This document shows positions 1-13,195 of a stretch of 64,000 nt of DNA, piece by piece. The position numbers and the translations under genes were made by a program. A model generated the notes under the pieces. That model was not told the DNA's origin. It did not search any database and saw only the letters and a program-made list of their open reading frames with translations. The stretch is from Coptis chinensis. Its lineage: Eukaryota > Streptophyta > Magnoliopsida > Ranunculales > Ranunculaceae. Positions within the stretch are counted from its first letter, which is position 1. Every line of letters begins with the position of its first letter. Location: positions 76,041,501 through 76,105,500 of the forward strand of contig CM027378.1 of NCBI GenBank assembly GCA_015680905.1, given 5' to 3'.

Positions 1-2568
1 ATAATGTGAGGACATCCTTGATGTACGAGTCATCGTCAAACTCAGGATTATCAAAAGAAAGAAATTGGTGTACCTCGTCTTCGGGAAAAGAGTTTGTGAA
101 ATAATCGTGTGCCAGACTATCAACCAAGCTAATCTCACCCTCCATTATAGGATCGGGAAATTGTTTCAATAATTTGAACACGTTGAGTTCGACAGAAAGG
201 TTCCCGAAAGACAACGTCATCGAATTGTCCCGACAATTTATGAGAGCGTTAGCAGTTGCAAGAAATAGACGTCCCAAGATGATAGGAATGGAATCACATG
301 CCACTTTAGTATCTAGAATGACCAAATCAACGGGGTAGTAAAAATCTTGGACCTTGACTATGACGTTTTCTACTATGCCCTTTGGGTACTTGATGGAGCG
401 ATCCGTGAGTTGTAGAGTCATATTGGTAGGTTTTAATTCATGAAGACCTAACTGCTTAAATAAGTAGTAGGGAAGTAGGTTAACACTGGTGCCTAGGTCT
501 AAAAGTGCGGTAGCGGTATGTTAAACGCAACGCGTGTATGGTACGGTTAATCGACTGGTCTTTGTATTTAATCACACCATTGGTAGTAATGATTGAGGGA
601 AACTGCTCAGTGAGGAATGCTTGTTAAGGAACATTCATACGTCGTTTGGTGGTACACATGTCCTTCAAAAACTTGGCATGCTTGGGCAAATGCTTAAGCG
701 CATCTGGAAAAGGTAAGTTTATGGTCAAATTTTTGAAGGTTTCACGAATCTCATCGAAATGTTCGTCATGTTTGTTCTTTACCAAACGGGCAGGGAATGG
801 AGCTTTTGGGCGGAATCACGCATAAGGATCAGAAGCATCTTTTCCTAGGGACATGGGTGTAGATTTGGAAGGAACAACTTCGTCCATTATAGGTTAAGAG
901 GTAGGAGTTGGAAGAACGTCAGCCGTGGCTTCTGTCGATTCTTCGTCTGGCATACGTATGTTATTGTCGATTGTTCGACCAGAACGAAGAGTGGTAATGG
1001 CATTTACCTCACCCTGGCTTGGATTACTAGATCTTGGTGCATTGTTGAGTTCAAAGGCAGTGTTTGTAGGCTTAGGGTTTGGAACTGCTTGGCCAAGGAA
1101 CACGCTCTTTTGACTTTTATCCTGTGCTAACAGTTGAAGAGACTGTTGGATAGATGCTAAGATTTGATTCTGTTGATTCATGTAAATCAGAAAAGTTTCA
1201 GTTGTTTTATCGGCAGCGGATTGTACTAGTGGAGCAGTAGAAACAAGTTCACGGTTATTGTTTACAGGTTGATTTTGGTAGCCATATCCTTGATTAGCAG
1301 GAACAAGGTTGCGGTTGTTTTGATACCCTATATTTGCATTGTTGGGAAAATTATTTTGCCCTTGCGGAAATTGTGGAGGATTTCCTTGACGGTAGGAATT
1401 GTAGTTCGTGGGTGGTCGTGCAGAAGCGTTGTTGACACCCGGAAGAACTTGTTGTTGTGCAGGGGGTGCCCAAGCCAAATTCGGATGTTGTCGCCAAGGT
1501 GCATTAGGGATGTTAAAAGCACAAGCTTCTTCTGAAGATTGGGGAGGGCACTCGTATACCAAAGGACAATAAGAATCGGCGTGCTCAGAACTTAAGCAAA
1601 GAGGACATAGGGAAGTGTTGGCAGCCATGATCATTTACTTGAACCGAAAGAGCATCGACCTTTTTGTTTAAGGACTCGATCAGGGTTTTTAATTCCAAAT
1701 CGGGTTTGACCTCGAACATAGATGTAACCTTGGTAGGAGTGTCTTTAGAAGATCTAGAAGAATCAATGTTTCCCCAATGGGTGCTTCGTGAAGCCTGTTT
1801 CTCAAGAAAAGTGTATGCTTCAGTAGCGCCTTTGTCCATGAAACAACCGCCGTTCATGATATCTAATGTTTCCTTTTGATGGTCAGAGAGACCATTAAAG
1901 AATGAATGGACTAATACAGCGGTGTCGAGTTGATGATGGGGACATTTGAGAAGCAGATCAGTAAATCTGCTCCAGGCTTCCAAAAAGGATTCCTGGGGAT
2001 GTTGGCGAAAGAATTGAATCTTCTAAAGCATTTCTGTAGTTTTCTTCTGAGTATAGAATTTTATCATGAATGCTTGTACGAGTTTAGCCCATGTGTCAAT
2101 GGATTGCGGCGCTTGTCCGGCGAGCCAAACTGAAGCTTTATCAGCTAAGGTGAAGGGAAACAACCTAAGCAAAACTTGTTCGTTGGTAACGGTCGGATGG
2201 CGGAAAGTGGTGACCACTTGTTGCATCCGACAAAGATGATTGTACGGTTTTTCATGGTCTAAACCATGGTAAACAGGTAACAAACCGAAAATGTTTGGCG
2301 GAATGCGAAAATCACCTACAAGTGCATCGAGTTTAATGCAAGAAGCAGGTCCTTCCTGTAAGGCAGTATAGAAATCCGAAAGGGGTTTCTTGACTGTGGG
2401 ATTTTCCTGAGCCATAACTAAGGGAGATAATGGCAACGGAGATGTTTGATGAGGTTGGTTTACGGAGGAGGAACTATGTCTAGGAAATAGCATAAGCAGT
2501 TGTTTATTGTATTTCTGACGACGATATGTAAGTTCTAAGTCCTTATGCTTACCAGACCGTAGTCTCAT
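1..2568 (-). pseudogene. Element A Gag-protease polyprotein (broken)
   Basis: The frame starts at an ATG (2566-2568) with MRLRSGKHK, a basic N-terminus also found in element B. It continues with an Athila-like capsid region (GDFRIPPNIF, LLRLFPFTLADKASVW), then a CCHC knuckle (C-P-L-C-x4-H-x4-C) near 1600. An N/Q-rich linker (about 1110-1500) leads to the aspartic protease, whose active-site motif D-L-G-T-S-V-N lies at 479-499. After the protease come an IILGR motif and an acidic tail running off the window. Frame changes occur near 2020 and 1610, and stops lie near 890, 625 and 522. The protein would build a capsid and process itself; with no polymerase it could act only in trans. Recognition of the Gag/protease type is strong; exact boundaries are approximate. 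Confidence 0.8.
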
Positions 2569-3869
2569 ACAAATACAAATTTTAATTCAAGGATCATAAG
2601 GAACGAATTATGACTAGAGATTTTAGAATCAAGGGAGGAGGGAGGTGAAGCACGTCTTCCTGAGCTGTTGCTAACTTGAGCAAGTAAGCTAGGACGTACA
2701 ATGTGCGAATATTCCAGCAGCCAGGTCACCTGAAAGAATTGAGGGAGGTTGTTCGTGCTAGCATGTTCCTTAATTAGGCAACCTCAAATTTTCAAGTTTC
2801 CTAGGCACTGATGGAATAGGATGATGATTTATGATGCTGTATTATGTGGGGTGTTATTAAGATGATTAAGATGAAATTTTAATTACTAGGATTTTTTTTA
2901 TTTTTTTATTTATTTTAATTTTTAATTTTTTTAATTTTTAATTTTTTTTTAATTTTTATTTTACGTAATTAATGTATTATGGAGATGTGATTACGAAACA
3001 TGCAATTAAAAACGATAGATGTCAAAATAGAAACTAAACATACAATTAACACATGCTAGTTTTACACAGGAAGTCTACATATGCAAATCTATGTGAATAG
3101 AAGTGTGTCCTACGCATGCAATAATCTATAGCTATCGATACGTGCAACTTAAATGTGAGCTAGGGGAATGTCGAGAACGAACTCATACAAATGAATACGG
3201 CGTACGTGAATTGATGTAACATATACATACAAAAATATTCTAAGCAGGTGGTTTGAAACTACACATACATCTAAATATATTCGAATCATATTAATCATGT
3301 TAACGTGAAGATGTAATGACGAACCACATTTATATGCAAAGAGTTCTCATGCCAACACACAAACATGCAAGGTAAAACAGGTTATAGCAACAACCAAATA
3401 ATATCCTCGACAAAGTTTGAGGAGTTTAAGAATTTGAAACCTGGCGTCCCGCGATTCCTCGTACAACGATCGAACTAACTCCCGAGCTCGTGAACTTACT
3501 GGATAAACTGGACAAGAGAGTCTAAAAGAGTACTGAAAAGGAAAGTGGCCTGTACCTGAAAACCGGAGTGTTGATACTCTAGGTTAGTCTCGCGCGCTAC
3601 TAATATAATCTCATCAGAGACTCTTTTGTCAGTTCAATATTTCAAGTTCCTACGGAATACTTAGACTGTGAAAATGAAAATAAACAAGACTTGGTTCACA
3701 GACATCTGTTAGTAGAAAAAGTTGGGGCAAACAGGTATATAACACTTTAGTATTACAGAATAAATGGAAATTAAAAAGATGAGGGGGCAGGGAAGGGGGT
3801 TTTTATGTTTGATGTATTCCAGTTATTACGTTAAATGTCTAGAGTCTTTCGGCGTGTAGCGGTGCCATT
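2569..3869 (-). other. Element A leader (5' untranslated region)
   Basis: Non-coding stretch between the PBS and the Gag start. It holds a T/A-rich tract at about 2880-2965 and a short tandem repeat of the 7-8 bp unit AGTCCAAA at about 3918-3962, just beyond the PBS in the adjoining LTR. I see no gene here. Its copy-specific sequence differs strongly from the C and D leaders. Confidence 0.6.
3855..3867 (-). promoter_or_regulatory. Primer-binding site of A (tRNA-Asp type)
   Basis: Read on the minus strand, TGGCACCGCTACA lies two bases after the LTR end. It resembles the TGGCGCCGCTGCC site of the sister copies and the 3' end of plant tRNA-Asp. Two or more positions have decayed. Confidence 0.65.
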
Positions 3870-5584
3870 TAATAACGTGGAATTTTACGTTTCTTTGGTT
3901 TTAGTTCTTTTACTTAAGTCCACAGTCCACAGTCCAAAGTCCAAAGACCAAAGTCCAAAGTCTGTATAGTCGTCTGTTTAGTCAAGTTACCTTACTCACG
4001 TGGGTTTGGTAGGATAGGTCGAGTAAGGGATCGTCCAAACCTTAGGGCTCAGCAAGGTTCACAACTGGAATTACAACTTTTAGTGAGTAAGATTTTAGGG
4101 TTTTTTTAGTTGGTTTAATTAATTTAACGGAAATGTAAATAATGTAAATTACTAACAGTGATTTCGATGTAAATAACAAAGATAGAGAAACAGGAAGAGG
4201 GTTGATCATACTCATGCAAGAATCATTTTTTAACAGTTTATATTACCACATCGTTACAGCTCTAATTCATCTTGAGTTCATAGACAAACCCGAGACGACG
4301 TCGAGTATTGATCCCTAGCGATACGCGCACATCTCTGAGTCGCATCGCACTAGCATAAGAAGTTGAACTAATATTCCATCTTTGGAATATCATTTCAGCT
4401 CCTAGCTCGATTCTACATCAGCTGGACAAATTGGAGAGCTGTTGGACACAAAAGAGTCGCGCGCGAGACATTTTGGGTATCTCGTGAGACTGTTCAGGGG
4501 CATCAGCACTCCAAATTTGTACAATCTCATTCATTTTGGGACCTGATGTATAATCTACACCTAATTCCTAAGCAGTGATTCTAGAATATTAAAGAGTCAA
4601 TCCGGATTCTCACACGAGCGGCATAACCCTCCCCCTAAGGGGGGGGGGGGATTTGCTCATGGTCATTGAAGGAATAATTAAACTTGCTGTATACATTAAA
4701 TAAATAAATGCAGGACAGAAATTAAACTTGGAAAGAAATGACTTTCATTAAGAAGAAAATGACTTACAGTATTTAAGCTGCTAGAATAAAAATGACTGAA
4801 TGTAAGTGCTGGAATGAAAACCAACTAATGCATAAGCTAAAGCATAACTACTAAAAGCCGAATAATGAAGACCCCCCTCACATATATATAGGCTGGGGAC
4901 CCATCACATGAAATCCTAACATTTAATCAGGTTTTGTTTTTTAGCTCAATTCAGTTTGTTAAAATCAAAACTTCGTTTTAATAAAGTTTTGTTTTATTAT
5001 CATTTGTTTTGTCCTTTTATGTTTTAGTTTTGTCTTTTAGCCCAATTCAATTTAAACATTGAATTCGTACGTGTCTTTCCCATTGCAAGGTGGCACAAAT
5101 TTATGACTATTACTTGCCACCTGCCTATGCTGACTCGTCATGGCTTTGGGCCCGCAGAGTGGGTACACTTAGTGTGTCCAGTGGCGACACTGATTTTGGC
5201 ATTTTTACAATTTTCTATCTTTGCATAGGGTTCGTCGCCCTGGTCGCTCTGGCAGTTCACTAGCCAACGTCGGCATCTAGATTTATCAGATGTGAGCTTC
5301 GGAAGTTTGCTGCTTCTTTATATGTGGACCCGTTCTGCACTGATTTTGTTATTTTGGAAACTTCGGCTCTAGTCAAGCTTTGTTGGGCTTCACTGGGGTT
5401 GAGTGGGAAACTTCAAATATTCAGTTATTCCTATACTTCGATGCATGTTTTATCATTATATTCATGTTAACTGCGGAAACCAGCAAAAGTACGAAAATAT
5501 AATTATTACATGATTATTAAACACATAATCGATCAAAATGCTACGTCTCTCGAGGTTTAATATTACAATTTTGGGTGCTTATCA
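3870..5584 (-). repeat. 5' LTR of element A
   Basis: On the minus strand the LTR begins TGATAAGCACCCAAAA at 5584 and ends next to the PBS at 3870, about 1.7 kb. A TATA-like box (TATATATATG) lies at 4882-4890 on the minus strand. The run of about 12 G at 4640 is the longest homopolymer in this LTR. The start sequence is shared with the B, C and D LTRs; most of the interior is diverged. The mate LTR is outside the window. Confidence 0.7.
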
Positions 5585-6221
5585 AAAACGAATTTTTTTT
5601 TAGACAATATGAGTTTTTGATTGATTATTTGGATGAACATGAGTGAACACTTGGTTGAAGTTCTAAACTTACCAAGAGATTAGAGTTTTCATTGCCTTGA
5701 GAAGATCAAGTATGCGAGGTGAGTCGTGAATCATACACTCACACACTTTGAATTAACTTGGTAATCAACACTCTAACTAAGTTTAGCTCTAGTTAATCTA
5801 GATAATCTATCTAAACTAATTAATCTATTAGATTAGCTTAGTATTAATTTAGTTTTATGTATTGGGCCCTTGAAGGCAAAGTTGTTTAATTATCAAAAAC
5901 CCAAACTGTGGGCTTTTTAAGTGGAATTTTATTGTAACTTAAAACAGGGAAAAGCTCGAAAGGTTGGGCCTAATTCTCAAATCCCACGCCAACCAATGTC
6001 GCCTTCTCCTCAAGCAGCGTGTAAGCACGACTTGAGAGGTAAATTCTAAACCTCCTCGAAGCCCATGTAAGAGGATACCTTGTGTGTTCAAGCATGCTTA
6101 CGTGAATGTTTGAAATTTAATTTCCATACTGCAATTTACATTCACTCATAAGGCTGAACCTGAGCCACATAACAACCATTGGGAAGTCATTCCCCAATGT
6201 AGATAAATTGGACGTTGCTTG
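5585..6221. other. Unassigned AT-rich sequence between elements
   Basis: No reading frame, RNA gene or terminal repeat is recognisable. It sits between the outer edge of A and the solo LTR and ends with the left copy of the GCTTG target duplication (6217-6221). It may belong to the upstream part of element G, but no LTR match to G's 3' end was seen. Confidence 0.4.
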
Positions 6222-7463
6222 TGTAGGAACCGTTATGGTCGCAGTTTACAAACCGTGAAAACCATGCGTAGCGGAATAAAGGTTCTCACGGTTTTGTTTA
6301 GAAACATACCTTTAGATCAGCTGTGATAACTCTGAGAATCCAAGCTCTACGAATCAGCAACCTCTTGATCTTATGTTGTATTCCTATCCTTAGAATGGAC
6401 GTTGTGTGGGCAACGATCTACCACCCTCTTCTTTCTTTCTTGGCCTCTCTCACTCACAAAGTTGGAACCGAATTTGGATCTCACTTTTCTTGAGCAAAAC
6501 CTGAGTATTTTGGCCAGAGAAAGAGGGGATTCTTTATATAGGCTACAACAGGGACCATGAGGAGAAATTAGGGTTAGGTCTCCTGACGGGCTTGGGGTTC
6601 CCATGTTCGCCAAGAACACACGGCCCAAGTTCGTCAACAAATGGCTTATTCCACTAAAGACCATTGTTGCACTACCGCCCTAATCCCAAATTACTTTTAT
6701 GGGCTCCATATTATATGCTCGTTGATCTCCCCGTATTTAAGAAATTGAATGCCCGTTGATTAAGTCAAGTTACTAACTACTACATTAATCAACTTCTTAT
6801 GTCCTTAAGTAGTACCACTCAACCTCATTGTCATGTTGGATTAAATCCACTTGCAGGGTTTACATGACAATCCTTATGAGCTCCTCAAGGGGACATCATC
6901 AACCCGACTTCCTACGGGTCACGGATTCCTTCTATAATCAACAGCACACCTTACATACAATGTCATTACCCAATCCATCGAGTTTGTTGATTCACAAATG
7001 AATCTCACTCATTGATGATTTAAAGCAATGTACAATGCACGTAAGTGCCCGTTATTATATCCGGATTAAAAGGACAAGCATCCATAATAACAGAGGTGTT
7101 TGTTCTCTTATATAGTCAGTATAAAGAGAAACAACCTCACTTGGTCCTGTTCAATACACACAAAGTGTACTAGTGTAATCCTGTAGTCAAGATAGACTAA
7201 TACCAGATTATACTACAACCTTACCAATGGTTTGTCCAAATCTATCTAGGTTGTGAACGTTTACTTATACTTTATAAGGTATTGATGATATGATCTTCTG
7301 TCTGTCACCACACACCATATCATATACAACATAAAGTATTAGACGTATGCATATAACTAATAACATATATAATATGCATAACATTTGCCTATATGATTCT
7401 CATTCAAAATATAAAGAATTAGAGTTAATACAAAAGTAATGTTTTAAGTATATAACCCTATCA
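6222..7463 (-). mobile_element. Solo LTR, probably Ty1/copia-like, with GCTTG TSD
   Basis: On the minus strand the sequence begins TGATAGGGTTATATAC and ends GGTTCCTACA, so it has TG...CA ends with imperfect inverted termini. It is flanked on both sides by GCTTG (6217-6221 and 7464-7468), a perfect 5-bp target duplication. A TATA box (TATATAAA, minus) lies at 6533-6540. No internal coding domain is present, so this is a solo LTR produced by LTR-LTR recombination. The copia assignment is inference from general appearance only; the 97-codon open frame inside is not considered a gene. Confidence 0.8.
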
Positions 7464-7844
7464 GCTTGATTCTTGAAGCCCTAAACCAAAAAAAAAAAAG
7501 AATTAAAATCAATCAACTAGAGCCCGACCAAAGTAGTCACGCTACTCTAGAAAAGGACAAAAATATAGCCACGAGGATTTAGAGTAATCAGTTACTAGAT
7601 TCCGGTAGACCAACTACCTTCCTCACTCCCTTCCCCCAGATTCATCGTGAGTGAGATTCTTGGTAGTACACCACTTAGTGAAGTGACTGCCTACTCTTCT
7701 GAGCCGTGTAGTAGAGCCATCCTAGTCTCGTACCCAATTGTTCGTTTGAACAGGGCATAGTAATCTATAGACCAAGCAAATATTTTCAAAAATCCAAAAA
7801 AAAAGAATATCTATTGTTTGTGCATCATCGTTGGTTGAGCATTC
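7464..7844 (+). other. Probable leader of element G
   Basis: Non-coding stretch upstream of the G reading frame with an A-run at about 7488-7500 and a short C-rich patch near 7620-7640. No GC islands or 180-bp repeats like those of the C and D leaders were seen. Confidence 0.4.
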
Positions 7845-9280
7845 ATGTCTTATCAATATGCATCGCAACCATCATGGATTTACAATGCAAACCCAGAACC
7901 TTGTTCTTTTTGTGGTAGTCCTTATCATTGATTATCCCATTGTCCATCATATACCGAATTCGAGTCTACTACGGGAAATCCTTACAATTACGAATACCAA
8001 TTTTCAAACTTCCCTAGCTAGTACCCCATACACTTAAGAGTTTTCTAATCATGTCGACAATTCATGGAGTTCCACCACAAATAGTCAACCATCATTCATA
8101 TATCCACCTGCTCAGTCAGAGTACGATTTCAACCAACACCCATTACCATTCAAATTACCATCCATATCAAATTCATATTCCACTACACTATCCATCACAG
8201 ACCAGCTCTACCAGGAAATGGCCAAGCAAACTATATTATCTCAACAAATAGCAACTACCTTATATTTTTTCTAATCCGATTCAAATAAAGCCACATCTGA
8301 GACTAATATTCTTCCCACCAGTAAGAACCCAACCAAAAAGAGAAACTAGGTGCTATTATAACAAAGGCAATTGCTAAAGCCCATCCTGATACTCATGACC
8401 AGTTAAAACATTATCCTCCACTTGACTATCGTGTGAATTCCAAATCTTATGATGATGACTATATGCCTGAAGTCATCATAGTTTCTCTCACATGTCTTAA
8501 TGCATCATCACCCATAAATGAGGAAACTCTGATAGAAAAAACTCAAGAGCATGTATTGGACTCGACACACTTGGAAAATGGCATTGAGAAATTTTTTGAA
8601 TATCAAGGCTGAGAGGACAAAGAAAATGAAATGCTTGGAGAAAGGGAACAAAATCTATGGTGGAAAGTGAATTTCAATTTAGTATGGATGTTAAAGACTT
8701 ATCGATAGAACAAATTTGTCACATCCTTACTACTGCAGATATGAACCACAATCTTATGGAAATGCCAAAACTAGATGAAGAATTCTCTGAGTCCTTAAGA
8801 TCATGTGAAGAATCACCACCCAACCATCACCATCAAAATTTAACACCTCTTGAAATCCAAACTCCATTCAATAAAAATCCACCAATTTTTGAGGACTGCA
8901 CCATGAAATCATTTCAAAGAAACCTCAAATTCATACTTAAAGTCAATTGCCTTTGAGATCATTCATAATTTTCTAAACGTTCCCAGTAAAGAAATTTTGC
9001 CCAATATAAAAACACAAGAGTCCATCATTTCAATAGTTGAGAAACCTTGTATGTCATATTCCCTATTAGTTGAGCCTCATGAAGGATATCTACTACCAAC
9101 CTCTCACCCTTTTGGACAATTCAACTATGACGGGTTATTGCATAAGTTCCATGATGGGTTACATAAGCATTCTCTTATCATTCTGTATCTTCCACTCTAA
9201 ATGCATCATTTCATTATGTTTGGGGGTTTATGTTTTTCTATAAAGCTCCCCAACGGTTTAGACTATTAGTATATAGTTAA
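7845..9280 (+). pseudogene. Element G zinc-knuckle protein remnant
   Basis: The frame begins at the ATG at 7845 (MSYQYASQPSWIYNANP) and immediately enters a CCHC knuckle (C-S-F-C-G-S-P-Y-H-x4-C), where a stop already interrupts it. Further stops and frame changes follow. The C-terminal half (about 8657-9280) retains KLDEEFSESLRSCEESPP, then FQRNLKF, HNFLN and a terminal FRLLVYS-stop. These align with the C-terminus of D and partly of B, C1 and C2. There is no capsid or protease domain. Known: CCHC knuckles bind nucleic acid in Gag proteins. Inference: a type II element protein, now a pseudogene. Confidence 0.65.
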
Positions 9281-9396
9281 CAGCATATCATCCATCTTAT
9301 GCATAGTCTTGGGGAATATGATTTAAAATGACCCCGCATATATAATTTTGAATATCTGACTATAAAAGATTCATATTATGCTTTCTCGATGCATTT

Positions 9397-10709
9397 TGAC
9401 AAGATAAATAAATTAGAAGTGAAAACAGGTTGTTTAACATGCTAAAATTATTCTTAATCAATAATAATAATACTTTCAAACCATCATAGGATAAAGGGAG
9501 TAATCATGTTCTCCACTCTTGCTTGCACGTACTTAAAACGAATCTAGACTAAACAACTATTTCACTAATGAGAGAGTAATAAGAGATGATAAAAACAATA
9601 AACTAAGATGTAAAAATAGTAGATTAAATTGATAAGAGATGGATATAGAGAGGGGTAATGTACCATGCGATTCGATTGACTATTAGTTTCATCATTGAAT
9701 CGATTTCTTGATCTCTAGTGAACACCAAGTCGTCTCAGATCAAGGTTTCACTAGCATGAGAGCTTAGCTCCACCACAAATCTCTTTGATGATGGCTCTAA
9801 TATCTAGTTCATCATTATGAGGTTTATCTCTAAACACTCACAATAATGAACTTGAAACTCTATTCTAAACAACAACTAGCTATTCTTACAAGCAATCATC
9901 CTCATGTGACTTCATTAACCCCCTCTATTGGAGATTTTAGCCTTGTGTCATCGGATTATATATATTAAAATAGTGAAATAATGACATTAAAGTAAAGAGA
10001 ATAATTGAATTGAAGAACTAAAGGCTTTTATTGAAGGTTTTAATGGAGGCTACAATTATAAACCTAATTCTAACCCTAAACTAAACTACAACTACACTAA
10101 ACTAATTAGAGACCAAGGGGAGGAAGAAGAGAATAAGTTTACCTTTAACCCTCTTTATATAAGAGAGGGTTAGAGTTACATTTTCGTGCATGGGCCAAAA
10201 AGGTAAACTTTGGGCCACTAAAGTGAGCCCAAAGTCTATTAGGTTAAGTCTAAAAGGGCTAATTCTGTTAGAAATTACTTCAATACACTTTTAATCTACT
10301 TTTATAGCTTTGATTGGGGCAAGGCTAGGTCCGTTAGAAAGGGTATTCGGAGCTGGTCGTTTTGATATAAAGTATGACCAATTACGAGCCCGAGTCCAAA
10401 GATATGTCCATTTTAAGTTCTATTGACTTTATTGTTTTTTTTCTACCCGAATTGACTTTGACTTCCCAGCTTTGACTGGGCTTGAAAAGGCTTTTTCTTC
10501 TTTATTCTTGGGCTTTAAATATAGAACTCTTCTAGCAATCATTTTGACTCGTTTTCCATGCAAAATGGCGTATTTAAGCACATAAACAGCTTCACGACCT
10601 AAAATACACAAAAACACGTAAATATTAATAACTTTTATTTATTATAAACATAATTGGCCTAAATAGAATACTCTTAAGGGGTTTAAACTACACTTTTGGG
10701 TGCTTATCA
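9397..10709 (-). repeat. 3' LTR of element B
   Basis: About 1,313 bp. On the minus strand it starts TGATAAGCACCCAAAAGTG at 10709 and ends ...ATCTTGTCA at 9397. It aligns along its length with 17408-18681, with small indels. A TATA box (TATATAAA on the minus strand) lies at 10154-10161, ahead of a conserved GAGGGTT segment. Confidence 0.9.
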
Positions 10710-10725
10710 CACCACCCCCAAACAG
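10710..10725 (-). promoter_or_regulatory. Polypurine-like tract of element B
   Basis: Minus-strand GCTGTTTGGGGGTGGTG directly precedes the 3' LTR. It is preceded by a GACAAACAAAATGC segment conserved in C1 and D. It is the expected site for plus-strand priming, although it contains T residues and so is not a pure polypurine run. Confidence 0.7.
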
Positions 10726-13195
10726 CATTTTGTTTGTCTTTAAGCAAAGATGAGAAATAAAAATAGATAAGTGGCAAAAAAATGTGGTCCTAACTAATCT
10801 CGTTTCGTAGAGTGTGATTGTATTGACCATATGCAATAAGGCTTTAAACCACTTGAAATTCCCTAATGGATGAGTTATAACCTTGTGAGAGTTTTCCAGA
10901 GAAGATACTCGCAAACTTTATTTATATTACAACGATTAAGAAATAAAAGTAATTGTCCCCTAATTTTATCTCAGAATCTATACATCTCACTAGCATTTAA
11001 ACAAGGATCATCAATCTAAATTCTAAATTAATGCATGCATAATAATCAAATCATCTCAAGATAAACAACTATACAATGAACTATACTATGAAATACAATG
11101 GCAAGTTCGTTTCTGAAACTTTTGGGTAGCGTGCCTAAGTAGGTTCTCACAAGGAATGTGTAAAAACACATAATACTCTAATTTTTTCACTCAAGTTTGC
11201 TAACTCTAGTGTGTAGTGGGCACACATTTCCTCACAATGTCAATGACAATCCAAGGAAGCCGAGGTCGATAAAACACATCTACCACTTACTATCACACTA
11301 AATTAATCCTAATTAAGCTAGATGTCGTTATTAGGTGATATGGGCCATATGTGTTGGTTAAAGAATGAAGAAAATGGATATTCAAAAAGACAAGTCTGAG
11401 ATAATAGGGTCTTCAAATTATGTAACTTAGAGAAAACCTTGTTAAGTTCTTACTTTGCTTCTACACTTAGTTTCCATCATTAGTCTTTTTATTTTGGCTT
11501 TTTGACTCCTTTTATTCTATTTTTTTGGAGTTTTTATTTTATTTCTATTTTTATTTTTCCTTTATTTTCCTTGGATGGAAACTTCTTTTCTTTTTCTTTT
11601 AAAGCAACTAACTAATTTTTGTTTACTCAGGCTTTTCTCTTCTCTTTTCTCCACTCATCCTATTTCTCAGACTTATCCAGATAGGTAAGCTGATTTTTTT
11701 TTTTGTTTTCTTTTTTGTTTTATTGGGTAAATGATTTGTGGTTTGTGAAAAAGCTAATGAAAAGCTTAATGGGGCAACAAGCGGAAAATATACTTAGGTT
11801 AAAATTTATGGCTATATCTATCAAAAGAGGACCTAAATTCTCGCTTAGGATATGGTATGGTGATCAAGGAAGTGGATTTGTGATTTCTCTACTCGGAATT
11901 TACTTCTCCCTTGTGTCATCACTCAGATATTTCACTCTTATGAGGCTTTTAGGCTAGATGCTCACAGGATATATATTAAGTACTTTAACCTAGGTCTTAG
12001 AAAAATACTGCTAAGTACAATCGTAGATGGTCATGCAAGATATTCATGAAAAGATGCAATGACTATTACCTACATATTAATCTAAGTTTCAAAAATTAAA
12101 TCCTAATTCAAGTACTATGTGAGATTTTTAGACTAATATCATCATGGAGAAAGGAACAATACCATTATCATTAAGTACATAGTATAAACTATTTTTATGA
12201 TTTTATACTTTGTATATGACAAATAATACGTAATATACAACCTAATATGTGCTTAAACATTTACAACATGTTTCTATACCACCCCCAAACATAATCATGC
12301 TTTGTCCCCAAAGTATGAAATGAAAATAAATGATAGAAAGTACCAAAGAAACGTTCTTGTAAATGGGAGCACCTGAAAAAGAAGGTTATTCTATACTAAT
12401 ATAAAGAAATAAAAACATACACAACTCCTATATGAGTTCCACCCGTTATGGGGATAACATGAAATAATAAATAGCACTTCGGATATAAGCGGACTCTAAC
12501 AGATATAAAATAATATCATACGTTCACAAATCAAGCATGCATATATCGTGGCTCCTATAGGATTAGCTTCCAAAATTCAGCAAAAATAGTGAAATTTCAT
12601 GAAATTAAGGTACCTAATTATATTATGCATCAATATTTCGATATTTATACATGCAATTTTAATAAGTGAACGTACAATGTGCTAAAATTAAATAGACCAC
12701 CCCCAAACAATTTGGGGAAAGGGGGTTCATGAAATAATTCAATAGCACAATTAAATTACGTAACTAACTAACATAGACTCTACTAGAGTAAACATGACAG
12801 GCAAATGGTGGCAAAGAGTTATGAAATGAAAAACCAAAATAGCCACCCCAAACAAAATTTGAAAACACTTTTTAAGTTTGAAAAGTTTTGTTTGGCCTAT
12901 ACTCCAGAAAGGTGGTATTTTACAAAAACTTGGGCATTTTAAAGTTAGATTTCCTAGACTTACTAATATATGTTTATGTTTTAATTTAATTTTTTTATTT
13001 TTATATGTTTGATTTTTAGAAAAAACAAAATTATGATAAAGAAATAAAATGAAAATGAAACTCACTCCATATAGAAACATTACTTAAACAACGAGAAAAA
13101 GTGCGAGAGATGAATGCGTGAGTTACATGAAAGGTGCATTCTCATGAAATATGAAATGAAATGGAGTACATCAGAGAATACAATGAGTCTTTTAT
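10726..13195 (-). other. 3' non-coding region of element B
   Basis: About 2.5 kb between the end of the polyprotein and the 3' LTR. I see no protein domain in any frame. It contains two more TGTTTGGGGGTGG motifs on the minus strand (12697-12709 and 12279-12291). The second is preceded by CTTTGGGGACAAAGC. The arrangement matches C1 (54400, 54636) and G (20010, 20150). Confidence 0.7.

Larger units (their letters stand above)
1..5584 (-). mobile_element. Element A: pol-less Athila-like LTR element, 5' portion (type I)
   Basis: Seen: on the minus strand, a 5' LTR (3870-5584), a tRNA-Asp type primer-binding site, a leader and a Gag-protease reading frame that leaves the window at base 1. The layout matches element B, which is complete. 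Known: Athila-lineage Ty3/gypsy elements use tRNA-Asp and have this Gag/protease type. Inference: A is a type I, pol-less member truncated only by the window edge; its 3' LTR should lie to the left. No RT, RNase H or integrase is visible in the part present. Confidence 0.8.

Noticed and set aside
6371..6664. 97-codon minus-strand open frame
   Set aside because: It lies wholly inside a solo LTR spanning its TATA box region and has no recognisable domain.
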